NCBI GenBank assembly: GCA_021780105.1
Contig: JAJXZJ010000032.1
Coordinates: forward strand, 1-64,000
Origin: a bacterium
Lineage (GTDB): Bacteria > Verrucomicrobiota > Verrucomicrobiia > Limisphaerales > J093
Length of the DNA: 64,000 nt
Reading direction: 5' to 3'
Shown: positions 1-8,477 of the stretch, one piece after another
Numbering within the stretch: the stretch's first letter is position 1
How the letters are laid out: every line of letters starts with the position of its first letter
Translations under genes and position numbers: made by a program
Notes under the pieces: generated by a model
What the model was told of the DNA's origin: nothing
Databases searched by the model: none
The model's input: only the letters and a program-made list of their open reading frames with translations

Positions 1-132
1 TGGCAGCGGAACACGAGTGGACGCGGACCATCGTAAAACTGCGAACCCACTGACTGGAGAGCCGGATGCGGGAGACCCGCCCGTCCGGTTCGGAGGGAGG
101 GGCAAGGCTCAATCCCTTGTCCCTACCCCTAT
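1..132 (+). mobile_element. 3' end of a group II intron (domains V and VI), truncated by the window edge
   Basis: Positions 59-91 fold as group II intron domain V. An 8-bp basal stem joins GAGCCGGA (59-66) to TCCGGTTC (84-91), with the AGC catalytic triad at 60-62, an internal bulge, and a GC-rich upper stem closed by a GAGA-type loop. Domain VI follows: GGGGCAAGG pairs with CCTTGTCCC around the loop at 108-114. On the 3' side one adenosine (125) is bulged between paired bases, and seven bases later the sequence reads AT (131-132). That is the expected branch-point spacing, so the intron/exon junction is placed at 132/133. The intron body and any reverse transcriptase/maturase gene would lie to the left of base 1. 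Confidence 0.8.
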
Positions 133-324
133 CCAGAAACCCATCCATCGCTGTGCCTCCGTGGTTAAACTGGTTTCGTGTGGTTATAGTGGAATTCCTA
201 ACGCAAAGAACAGATGCGCAGAGGAGCGGCGTGCGTTTTCCAGAGACAGGCAGGATGCCTGTTCTACGCGGCCGTCTGAATGGTCCGTCCAGCGGGGATA
301 CCTCGGCAGCAGCCGAGACTACCG
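133..324. other. intergenic stretch with two short inverted repeats
   Basis: No gene is visible. ACAGGCA (246-252) and TGCCTGT (256-262) form a perfect 7-bp inverted repeat around GGA. CTCGGC and GCCGAG (about 302-317) form a 6-bp hairpin just past the stop of the minus-strand sialidase-like gene. It lacks a T-run, so it is at best a weak terminator. Confidence 0.4.
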
Positions 325-1398
325 TCAATTCACGCCTGGCAGCGGGCGGAGGTTGAACTTGGTCACGTCCAGGACGACGTGTTTGATCCGCTGACGTTTC
401 CACGTGTAAGTGATATGCACCAGGCCGTCCGCCGTCTGGATGACGGCCGGATAGGAATATTCGTCGCCCGGCTGGTTTTCCAGTTCCGGCCCCGCCTGCC
501 AGACCTTGCCGTCGTCGGAAACCGCCACGGCCAGCACGCCGCGATCCGTGCGTGACGGATTGTAAACCAGCAGGAACCGGCCGTCGCGCAGCACGACCGA
601 ATCAATCGCGCTGTTGGGATTGGGCAGGCTGGTGCGCCGCATCGGCCCCCAGCTCGCCGCGCCGTTGGTGGACCAGCATTCGGTGATGCAGCCCTGCTTG
701 GTGCGGCAGAGGATTTGGATGAGATTCTCGCTGTGGCGCAGAATGGTCGGCTGAATCGCCGCGTAGGTGTAGGCGGCGTTCAGGTCCGGCGTCCGGTCCC
801 AAGTGCCAAGCGGATTGTGGCACGTTTCCATGTGAACGCGCCAGCCCTTGTTTTCCAGGCTGGAGCCGCAGAGCAGCAGATCGCCGCCAAGTTCCACCGG
901 CTTGTTGCGCACCGGTCCCACGTAGCCGTGCGGCAGGCGTTTAACCTCGGACCAGCTTTTGCCGTTGTCGGTGGAAAGCCGCACCATGCCCCACCAGCTC
1001 GCGGGGCTGGGACCGACCTTGTAGAAAAGCAACAGGTCGCCGTTGTGGCGCCGGAACAGCACCGGATTCCAGCAGGGATAACGCACTCCATGTTTCGCGT
1101 CGTTGCCGCTGGCCACTTCCACCGGCGCGGACCAGCCGGTGCCGTCGTTCCGCGCGAGCCAGATGCTCACGTCCGGGGCGCCTTCGCGGGTGCCGCCAAA
1201 CCACGCCGCCTGCAAACCTTCCGTCGTCTCGACAATGGTCGAGGCATGGCTCGTGGCGAAGGGCGGGTTGTCCGCGATGAACTCGGATTTGACGATTGCC
1301 GGATCAGCCGCCGCCGCGCGCGCCGCAGCGGAGGTCGCGATGCCGGCGAACAGGGCCAGCGCGAACACGGAAAACAGACGAACGGATTGAGTTTTCAT
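325..1398 (-). CDS. exported sialidase-like (BNR/Asp-box) protein
   Basis: 357 residues from the ATG at 1398, chosen because it begins a clear signal peptide (MKTQSVRLFSVFALALFAGI, then an Ala-rich cleavage region near residue 30). The frame runs further upstream without any signal-like sequence. Three Asp-box blades are visible: STDNGKSW (142-149), a degenerate STNGAASW (243-250) and SDDGKVW (294-300). This is typical of six-bladed beta-propeller BNR_2 proteins, which include exo-alpha-sialidases. It is probably periplasmic or secreted. It is the last gene of a minus-strand trio, 86 bp after a sialate O-acetylesterase gene, which supports a role on sialylated or similar glycans. Substrate is not proven; many BNR_2 proteins in this phylum are not true sialidases. 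Confidence 0.8.
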   Translation of the reverse strand: MKTQSVRLFSVFALALFAGIATSAAARAAAADPAIVKSEFIADNPPFATSHASTIVETTEGLQAAWFGGTREGAPDVSIWLARNDGTGWSAPVEVASGNDAKHGVRYPCWNPVLFRRHNGDLLLFYKVGPSPASWWGMVRLSTDNGKSWSEVKRLPHGYVGPVRNKPVELGGDLLLCGSSLENKGWRVHMETCHNPLGTWDRTPDLNAAYTYAAIQPTILRHSENLIQILCRTKQGCITECWSTNGAASWGPMRRTSLPNPNSAIDSVVLRDGRFLLVYNPSRTDRGVLAVAVSDDGKVWQAGPELENQPGDEYSYPAVIQTADGLVHITYTWKRQRIKHVVLDVTKFNLRPLPGVN

Positions 1399-1484
1399 GG
1401 CTTTATTGCAACGCGCCCCGGTGCCGGGCGCAGGCTGAGTATCCGCCCGCGCCGCTCGCAATTCAAGCTCCGTTCCGCCGCGGG

Positions 1485-3080
1485 TCAGCGCTTCGGCGCG
1501 GTGGTCATCGGGAAGTCGTCCGTCCGGAAGGGCGACACCGGCAGGCCGTCGCGGCTGAACAGGTTGACGATCGGGAAATCGTCCCAGCCGAAGCGCACGG
1601 CCACCGGGCGCGGCACCAGCGGACTGCTGACGGCCACGCGGTTCTTGCCGCAGATTTCGGCATCGGCCCATTGAAACTTGCGATCCGCCCCGGCCACCGC
1701 AAAGCCGGTGAGTTTGCCGTCATGGGCCACGAGGCCGCGGCCTGGATGGTCAAAGGTCACGGTCGCCTGGCGGCCGGAAAACTTCACCGACTTGAACGTC
1801 GGGCTGAGTCCGTAAATGGGTTCGCCGTAAGCGATGACCCGCGCCGCCAGGGCCAGGCGCTCGCCGACCGGCTGCTTCTGAACCGGATGGATGTCGTCCT
1901 TGTCGCCGACATCGGTGATCACCGCCAGGCCGACCTGCGGGAGCACCTTGGTGGCGACCACCTGCGCCTCGCGCAATTCCGCCCAGTCGCTTTGCACGGG
2001 GCGGGCGTTGATGAGCGCCGGGACGCGCTGGCGGCCCTTGTCCCACGGCGCGAGTTGCACCGCGAGGAAGGCGAACTGGTTCTGGCCCCAGTCGCGCCGC
2101 CAGTTGGCAATCATGTCCGGATACAGGTGGCGATACTGCCACGCGCGGTCCGCGTTGGATTCGCCTTGATACCAGATTGCGCCGCGCACGGCGAACGGGA
2201 TGAGCGGGGCAATCATGCCGTTGTAGAGTTCGGCGGGCCGCCACGGTTCCCACGGGTGGCCCTGGTCGAATTTCTTGCCGGCTTTCTCGGTGTCAGCCTT
2301 GGCTTGCTCCCATTTCGCAACGGCCAGTTGGTAGTCCCGCAACTGTCGGGGGTAGGGTTCCAAGATGTCCCGGAGGTATTCCGGACTGGAGCGGAGGACA
2401 TCCTCGCTGATCCAGACTTCCACCGGCGAGCCGCCCCAGGAGGTGTGGATCAGACCGACCGGGACATGGAGGGAGGCCTGGAGGGTCTGGCCGAAATAAT
2501 ACGCCACAGCGCTGAAATTCGGCACGGTTTCCGGCGTGCAAAGCTGCCATGACGCTTTCACGTCCTCGACCGGTTCCTTGGCCTTGAGCTTGGGCACGGT
2601 GAACAGACGGAGGTTCGGATTCGTGGCGTTGGCGATGTCGCTGGCGGAGTGGGGCGGCCGCACGCCCCAGCCGGTGAGCGGAAACTCCATGTTGGACTGG
2701 CCGCTGCAAATCCAAACCTCGCCCACGAGGACGTTTTTCACCTCGACGCTGTTGTTGCCGAGGATGATCAGCGGGTCCGGCCCGCCGGCCTTTTCGGGCG
2801 CCAGCGTCACGGTCCATCGTCCGGCCGGTCCACCGGGCAGCGTCACCTTTTGGTGGCGGAAGGCAACCGTGACGGGTTCGTTGTCGCCGACCCAGCCCCA
2901 GATTTTGATGGGCATGTCCCGCTGTAGCACCATGTTGTCGGAGAACAGCGCGGCGAGCCGCACGTCGGCGCGGGCGGACAACCCGATGGCGGCGAACAGC
3001 AACCCGGCGAGCGCGACGCGGCGCGACAGGGACAGGACGGTGGGGAACGTCTGCGACAAGGCGGGAGGCAACGTTGACAT
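1485..3080 (-). CDS. sialate O-acetylesterase (SASA family), exported
   Basis: 531 residues from the ATG at 3080, just before a hydrophobic leader (residues 21-36, ending SARA). A start at 3143 is possible but adds 21 residues before the leader. The SGNH-type nucleophile motif GQSN lies at 127-130, followed by ME, as in sialate 9-O-acetylesterases. The second catalytic block DDIHP with a downstream Lys is near the C-terminus. A beta-sandwich insert (about 60-110) precedes the catalytic domain. The enzyme would remove O-acetyl groups from sialic acids or plant glycans outside the cytoplasm, preparing substrate for the sialidase-like protein encoded 86 bp downstream. Confidence 0.88.
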   Translation of the reverse strand: MSTLPPALSQTFPTVLSLSRRVALAGLLFAAIGLSARADVRLAALFSDNMVLQRDMPIKIWGWVGDNEPVTVAFRHQKVTLPGGPAGRWTVTLAPEKAGGPDPLIILGNNSVEVKNVLVGEVWICSGQSNMEFPLTGWGVRPPHSASDIANATNPNLRLFTVPKLKAKEPVEDVKASWQLCTPETVPNFSAVAYYFGQTLQASLHVPVGLIHTSWGGSPVEVWISEDVLRSSPEYLRDILEPYPRQLRDYQLAVAKWEQAKADTEKAGKKFDQGHPWEPWRPAELYNGMIAPLIPFAVRGAIWYQGESNADRAWQYRHLYPDMIANWRRDWGQNQFAFLAVQLAPWDKGRQRVPALINARPVQSDWAELREAQVVATKVLPQVGLAVITDVGDKDDIHPVQKQPVGERLALAARVIAYGEPIYGLSPTFKSVKFSGRQATVTFDHPGRGLVAHDGKLTGFAVAGADRKFQWADAEICGKNRVAVSSPLVPRPVAVRFGWDDFPIVNLFSRDGLPVSPFRTDDFPMTTAPKR

Positions 3081-3147
3081 GGCCGTTAATGCAACCGAAG
3101 TGCCGCCGTTCGTCAACGCCGAAACGTCTTCGGCCGGCAGCACGAAT

Positions 3148-5832
3148 TTACGGGGCGGTGCGGACGCGAAGGAATTGCTGGGCGGCGTTGGTGGCCGGCA
3201 CGAAGAATTCCGTGGTCGGGAACTGGCCCGGCAGGTTCGTCAGCAACGTCAACGGCTGGCCGGCGTCGGTGCCGCCATAAACCTGATATTGATAGTTGGT
3301 GCTGGCCGGCCAGCTCAGGCGGGTGAGCTGATGGTTCCAGAACGAAAGATTGAGCTGGAACGGCGCGGCGGGCTGAAGCGGGTCCCAGCCGAGGATCTGC
3401 TTCTCCATGTTGCTGTAGCCGTCGTGGGCGGGATCGTCCGCCGGGCCATAAGCGAGGGAGTTGAAGCGGGCCATTTCCCAATCGTCATCGAGACCATCGT
3501 GGTCGGTGTCCTTGATCGGCACGCCGGTGACGGTCAGGCCAAGGCCGAGCACCTGGCCAACGTTGCCAGGCTGTTCGTCGCTCACCTCGACATACCAGGT
3601 GCCGTAGCTGCTCTCAAAGAAATCCAGCGTTGAGTAATAATCCCAGTCGCCGAGCGGGCTGGTGTCGTAATTCCAGTGCGCCAGCACGCTGCGGGTGCCG
3701 GCGGGCGAGATCAGCGTAATGCGGACATCGGAGCGGCTGGGATGCGTGATGTTGGCGTTGAGCTTGATGTGCTCGCACAGGAGCGTGTTCGTGACCACCA
3801 GCGGGAAGCGGACGGCATTCAGCTTCAACTGCGCTTGCACGTTGGTCGCCGACTGGAGGTAGCTGTGCAGCGCGTCACCGGAATTCTGGTCAATGAACAC
3901 CGTGGGGATTGGGTAATACTGGATGTCCACGCCGTCCATGAAGATGCGCTCGTTGCTGTTCTTGTTGTCATAAATGACGGCGAACCGCGCGCCGGCGGCC
4001 ACGGCGTAGCCGATTTTCTGCGCGAAATAATTCACGCCGCGCTGGATCAACGCCGCCTTGCCGGTGAGGTCCTGGGTGATCGGCGTGAGCGCCTGGCCCA
4101 CGTCCACCAGTGGCAGAACTTCCGTGGGGTTGTCCGGATGCAGTCCGTCGCTGGGGAACGCCGGGATGGATTGGATGTTCACCGGCACGTTGGTCCCGGT
4201 GATGAGCACGCGCAAGCCATCGTCGGGGATCGTCACGCCGCCGGCGTTCGTGGCGGCGACGTTGTTGGTCACGGTGATGTCCACGGCGGGCGGACGATTG
4301 GACCACGCCCGCGCCAGAAACACGGCCTGACCGGTGTCCGGCACGCCGAAGCCGACGTTGTGGCTCACACGGAAACCGGCGCCGTTGGTCTGAATGTCCG
4401 GGTCGGCGAGGTCAAGATGGCGTGCGGAAAAAATCAGCAGTTGCTGCACGTCGCGATACGTGAGCTGCGGATTGGCGGACAGAATCAAGGCGCACAAGCC
4501 GGCGATCTGCGGCGTCGAGCCGGAGGTGCCGTCAAAACCAGTGTCGCCGAAGCAGTAATCCGGGTGGTTGGACGTGTCGGAGTTGTAGCCCAAGGCGCCG
4601 ATGCGATCGGTGGTGAACAGGCTCGGATAATTGGTGGTGCCGCCATCCGGGGTGTCCACCAGAAAGTCGCCGGTGAAGGCGGCCACCAGCACGTTCGCGC
4701 CCGGCGTGCTGTAGCTGGCGGCGCGGCCGGTGCTCCGCACGCCGGCGACGGCAATCTCCCGCGGATCCTGCGTGTAGCCGTCGTCGTTGCCGTTGCCGAT
4801 GGCGGCGTTGCCACCGCCGTCGTCAAGCCGGTAGTTGCCTGCGGCGCGGACGAGCACCACACCCTTGCCGCCGCGGCCTTGCTGCACGGCATTCTGGATG
4901 CCGGTGTTCTCCAACTCCGGCAACGGGCTTTGCGCGCCGCCAACGCTGCCCCAACTGTGGTTCTCGACGCTGACGGCGTTTGGGTGGAACTCATACATCT
5001 CCATCAGTTGCAGTTCGTCCGCGATGTTGTCGGACGCGTCCCAAATGACCCAGCTCGCCAGTTGCGCCGCCGGGGCGACGCCGGAAACGCCCACGCCGTT
5101 GTTGCCGACGGCGGCGATCAGTCCCGCGACCGCCGTGCCGTGCATCTGCGACGTGGACGGGTGCGAGCCGTCGGGCTGGCTCGTGGTGAAGTTCCACTGG
5201 TTGGTGTTGGTGAGGTTGGCGGCAAGGTCAGGGTGCGTCATATCCATGCCATCATCGGCGTCAGCCACCACCACCCCTTCGCCGCGCGTCACCGGCCAGG
5301 CCGCGCGGACGTTCAGGTCGAAACCCACCGGGACAGCGGTGGTCGGATCGCGGTCCTCCAAGTGCCACTGGCCGCTGAAGAATGGGTCGTTCGGCGCCGG
5401 CGCATAGGCCCCCTGGCGCTGGATCGCGCGGCGCCGGACCGGATGGCTCACCGTGACGCCCGGTAATGTGGCCAGGCGTTGGGCCTCGCGCGCGGCAATC
5501 ACGGCGTCCGGCGCCCGGAGCACGAACAGATTCGATGTGACGGTAAGTTCCAGCTTGAGCGGGCTGGTGGCGAGCAGGTCAGGCAGCGCCGCCGGATTTG
5601 TCAGCCGCAAGACCACCTGACTGCCGAATTGAATCAGGTTCGTCGGTCCGTGTTCGCGGCGGGCGCGCAGCCAGGCCGGCCCGGCGGCCGTCGTCGGTTT
5701 CACGCTCGGCATCTCAAACACATACGCCGTCGGCTGCGGCAGACGGAATTCAAACCGGCTGGTGCCGGCGGCGTGCAAATTCATCGTGATGCCGCCCAGC
5801 AACAACCATCCGCAAATCCAGAGACGCTTCAT
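3148..5832 (-). CDS. kexin-like S8 serine protease with PA and P domains, exported
   Basis: 894 residues from the ATG at 5832, which opens the signal peptide (MKRLWICGWLLLGGITMNLH, then AAG). An upstream ATG at 5886 would bury it. Catalytic residues are Asp193 in DDG, His231 in HGTAVAG, oxyanion Asn332 in AAGN and Ser436 in GTSGSTPQIAG. A PA-like insert lies near 590-660. A proprotein-convertase P domain (about 680-780) is followed by a DTDHDGLDDDWE calcium-loop segment. The C-terminal module ends FLRVRTAP, matching a module on several other exported proteins here. It is likely a secreted or surface protease. It heads a minus-strand group 67 bp before the esterase, with its promoter in the divergent gap 5833-6027. 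Confidence 0.88.
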   Translation of the reverse strand: MKRLWICGWLLLGGITMNLHAAGTSRFEFRLPQPTAYVFEMPSVKPTTAAGPAWLRARREHGPTNLIQFGSQVVLRLTNPAALPDLLATSPLKLELTVTSNLFVLRAPDAVIAAREAQRLATLPGVTVSHPVRRRAIQRQGAYAPAPNDPFFSGQWHLEDRDPTTAVPVGFDLNVRAAWPVTRGEGVVVADADDGMDMTHPDLAANLTNTNQWNFTTSQPDGSHPSTSQMHGTAVAGLIAAVGNNGVGVSGVAPAAQLASWVIWDASDNIADELQLMEMYEFHPNAVSVENHSWGSVGGAQSPLPELENTGIQNAVQQGRGGKGVVLVRAAGNYRLDDGGGNAAIGNGNDDGYTQDPREIAVAGVRSTGRAASYSTPGANVLVAAFTGDFLVDTPDGGTTNYPSLFTTDRIGALGYNSDTSNHPDYCFGDTGFDGTSGSTPQIAGLCALILSANPQLTYRDVQQLLIFSARHLDLADPDIQTNGAGFRVSHNVGFGVPDTGQAVFLARAWSNRPPAVDITVTNNVAATNAGGVTIPDDGLRVLITGTNVPVNIQSIPAFPSDGLHPDNPTEVLPLVDVGQALTPITQDLTGKAALIQRGVNYFAQKIGYAVAAGARFAVIYDNKNSNERIFMDGVDIQYYPIPTVFIDQNSGDALHSYLQSATNVQAQLKLNAVRFPLVVTNTLLCEHIKLNANITHPSRSDVRITLISPAGTRSVLAHWNYDTSPLGDWDYYSTLDFFESSYGTWYVEVSDEQPGNVGQVLGLGLTVTGVPIKDTDHDGLDDDWEMARFNSLAYGPADDPAHDGYSNMEKQILGWDPLQPAAPFQLNLSFWNHQLTRLSWPASTNYQYQVYGGTDAGQPLTLLTNLPGQFPTTEFFVPATNAAQQFLRVRTAP

Positions 5833-6027
5833 GGGTAATATGACCAACCACCGACTTCCGAAGGTAGGCAACGTGCGCAACGCCACCCAGCGTCACCATT
5901 AGCCGCTCCGGACACGACAATAAAAGCAGGTTCTGGGCCGGGTCGAGTCAAAAGCGTCGGTCGGGTCGGTCGGGCTTGCGCCGCCGGCGAGTTGCGTTTA
6001 CACCTGCCGCGTGAAAGGTTCTTACTT

Positions 6028-7395
6028 GTGAAATTGTGGTTTCCCTTGCTCCTGGCCGCCTGGTGCGCGGCGGTTCACGCGGCCGATTTGCCTCCGCTTA
6101 TCCTGCCCGCGGGCGTGGGCGTGAACATTCATTTCAACCGCGGTCACACCAGGGACCTCGACCGCATCGCCGCCGCGGGCTTCAAGTTCGTTCGCATGGA
6201 CCTCGGCTGGGAAGGCATCGAGCGCACCCGCGGTCAATACGACTGGTCCGCGCCGGACGAGTTGGTGACCAACCTCACCAGCCGCGGGATGCGGGCAATC
6301 CTGATTCTGGATTACTCCAATCCGCTTTATGAGCAGACCGTGACCGCGCGGAACCCCGTCCTTGGCGGCGAACAAAAGGACGTCGCCTCGCCGCAGCACC
6401 CGGAAAGCATCGCGGCGTTTGCGCGCTGGGCGGCCGCCGCGGCGACGCACTTCAAAGACCGCCGCGTCATTTGGGAAATCTGGAACGAACCCAACATCTT
6501 CTTTTGGAAACCAAAGCCGGACGTGGCGCAATACACCGCGCTGGCGCTGGCGACGTGCCAGGCCGTCCGCGCCGCCGACCCCGAGGCCACGATCATTGGT
6601 CCCGCTTCGTCCGAGTTCCCCTTGCCGTTTCTTGAGGCGTTTTGCGCGTCCGGCGTGCTGGCCCAGCTTGACGCCGTGAGCGTGCATCCGTATCGCGATT
6701 ACCGCCAACCGCCGGAAACCGCCGCGGAGGATTACGCGAAGCTGCGCCTGTTGATCGAGCGTTATGCGCCCATGGGCAAGAAACAGATGCCGATCATCAG
6801 CGGCGAGTGGGGTTACGCGACGCACACGAAAGGTGTGTCGCTCGAAACGCAGGCGGCGTTCATCGTCCGGCAGCAACTCGCCAACCTCCTCGCCAGCGTG
6901 CCGCTGTCCATCTGGTATGACTGGAAAAACGACGGCGACGATCCCTCCGAGCGCGAGCACAATTTCGGCACGGTCCGGCCGGACCTGACGCCCAAACCGG
7001 CCTACACGGCAATCAAAACCATGACGATCGAACTGGCCGGCTGCCGCATCGTCAGGCGGCTCAACACCGGCAACGGAAAGGATTTTGTTCTGCTGTTCGC
7101 CGACGCGCACGGCGGCCAGAAACTGACGGCTTGGACGCTTGGTGAGCCGCATGAGATTGCACTGCCGGCGAGCTTGAGGCGGCGTGCCGAGATCAAAGGT
7201 GTCACCGGTCAGGGCAGCAAGTTCGGGTTGGAACTGACCGGAGTGGCGAAGGGCAACACGCTTGCATCGGCGGCGGCCGCCGATCATGCCAGCGTCCGGT
7301 TTGACGCGGATCGGCTGTGGATCGGCGTTGGCCCGGCGCCGGTTTTCCTGAGCCTCGAAGGCGTGCGGTTGCGTCCGGCTCCGGCGGGAAAATGA
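6028..7395 (+). CDS. exported glycoside hydrolase, clan A (GH5/GH39-like)
   Basis: 455 residues from a GTG at 6028. AAAGG sits 9 bp upstream and the protein then opens with a clean signal peptide (KLWFPLLLAAWCAAVHA). A TTG at 5992 is the alternative. The fold is a TIM barrel: FKFVRMDLGWEGIE near residue 58, the acid/base glutamate in WEIWNEPN (about 155-162), HPYRDY (about 220), and the nucleophile glutamate in ISGEWGY (about 258). The C-terminal 110 residues look like a beta-sandwich. It probably hydrolyses a beta-linked oligo- or polysaccharide in the periplasm. It is followed 12 bp later by a PIG-L deacetylase gene, suggesting co-transcription. Exact family and substrate cannot be fixed by eye. 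Confidence 0.82.
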   Translation: MKLWFPLLLAAWCAAVHAADLPPLILPAGVGVNIHFNRGHTRDLDRIAAAGFKFVRMDLGWEGIERTRGQYDWSAPDELVTNLTSRGMRAILILDYSNPLYEQTVTARNPVLGGEQKDVASPQHPESIAAFARWAAAAATHFKDRRVIWEIWNEPNIFFWKPKPDVAQYTALALATCQAVRAADPEATIIGPASSEFPLPFLEAFCASGVLAQLDAVSVHPYRDYRQPPETAAEDYAKLRLLIERYAPMGKKQMPIISGEWGYATHTKGVSLETQAAFIVRQQLANLLASVPLSIWYDWKNDGDDPSEREHNFGTVRPDLTPKPAYTAIKTMTIELAGCRIVRRLNTGNGKDFVLLFADAHGGQKLTAWTLGEPHEIALPASLRRRAEIKGVTGQGSKFGLELTGVAKGNTLASAAAADHASVRFDADRLWIGVGPAPVFLSLEGVRLRPAPAGK

Positions 7396-7407
7396 CGGGC
7401 TCAGGCG

Positions 7408-8292
7408 ATGAAGGCGCTGTTCATTCACGCTCATTTTGACGATTACGAATTCACGGCGGCCGGCACGTTCGAGTTGTGGCGCCGGCAGCTTGGTCAGGAA
7501 TTCCAGGGCAAGGTGATCGTCTGCACCGACGGCGCCGCGGGACACCATTTTCGAACTCGTGAGGAGACCGCGCGTCTCCGGCTGGTGGAGCAACTGAACT
7601 CGGTGCGTTTGGGCGGCTATGAATTTGAGCTGCTGTCGCTGCCGGACGGCCGCGTTTCGCGGGAAGTCGGCCTGCGTGTGACGCCGGATTTTCTCGCGGC
7701 GTTGTGGAAGGCCATCCGGGAATTCGAGCCGGATTATTTGTTCTGCCCGCCCTTGCCGGCCGACCCGCTGGCCGGCGTCCATCCCGACCACCTCACGGTG
7801 GCACAGGCGGTGCGTGAAGTGGGTTACCTCATCAATGTGCCGCACACGTTCACGCCGGAATATCCGGCCGATGAGACGCAATCACGGCCGTGCAAGACGC
7901 CGGTGATCATCGCGGTCTATGACGGCTACATGTTTGGCGAAAATGCGTTCGATCTCGCCGTGGACGTGGAGCCGGCGTTCGACGTGATTGCCGATATGAG
8001 CTGGTGCCACCAGTCGCAGATCACGGAATGGTTGCCGTGGGTGGGGCGTCACCAGATGGATGTGCCGCGCGACCTGACCGACTGGCGCGCCACGCTGCGC
8101 CGACGGTTCGAGCGGAAAAGCCGCGAGGTCGGCCTGGCCTCGGCGCACGCGACGGAGTTGTTCACCGTTACCGCGTGGGGCGAGGTGCCGGCATTCGAGG
8201 AATTGTCGCGCGACCTGCCGGGGTTGTGTGTGGACGCCGCGCGGCAGGAGCGACTGCGTGTGAAGCTGGCGCGCTGGCGCGGCGGCGAGTAA
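7408..8292 (+). CDS. PIG-L (LmbE-like) family deacetylase
   Basis: 294 residues. The N-terminal AHFDDYE (about 8-14) corresponds to the zinc-binding AHxDDxE signature of PIG-L deacetylases, and HPDH (about 130) supplies the later zinc histidine. No signal peptide is visible, so it is likely cytoplasmic. Family members remove N-acetyl groups from N-acetylglucosamine-type substrates. The gene lies 12 bp after the glycosidase gene, so a shared role in handling amino-sugar glycans is plausible. No terminator is visible in the next 185 bp. Confidence 0.85.
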   Translation: MKALFIHAHFDDYEFTAAGTFELWRRQLGQEFQGKVIVCTDGAAGHHFRTREETARLRLVEQLNSVRLGGYEFELLSLPDGRVSREVGLRVTPDFLAALWKAIREFEPDYLFCPPLPADPLAGVHPDHLTVAQAVREVGYLINVPHTFTPEYPADETQSRPCKTPVIIAVYDGYMFGENAFDLAVDVEPAFDVIADMSWCHQSQITEWLPWVGRHQMDVPRDLTDWRATLRRRFERKSREVGLASAHATELFTVTAWGEVPAFEELSRDLPGLCVDAARQERLRVKLARWRGGE

Positions 8293-8477
8293 ACCGGACC
8301 TTTCAATTCTGTCCTCTGAATAGGGGACATGCAAAAAGAGACATTCGATTTGCATGGAGGGCATCAGCGTGATTCACTCCTCTCAACGCCTGTCCCCGCC
8401 TTGGTTCGTCTGCATTGGGCCGGTGGGTAACCCGACAAGCGCCCGAAACGCAAGCAACCACGCTGATCCTGCCAACC

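Noticed and set aside
3676..5466. 596-residue open frame on the plus strand
   Set aside because: Shadow of the kexin-like protease; Val/Gly/His-rich without any motif.
6022..7881. 619-residue open frame on the minus strand
   Set aside because: It lies opposite the glycosidase and PIG-L genes, both of which have clear motifs. It is Arg/His-rich shadow coding typical of high-GC DNA.
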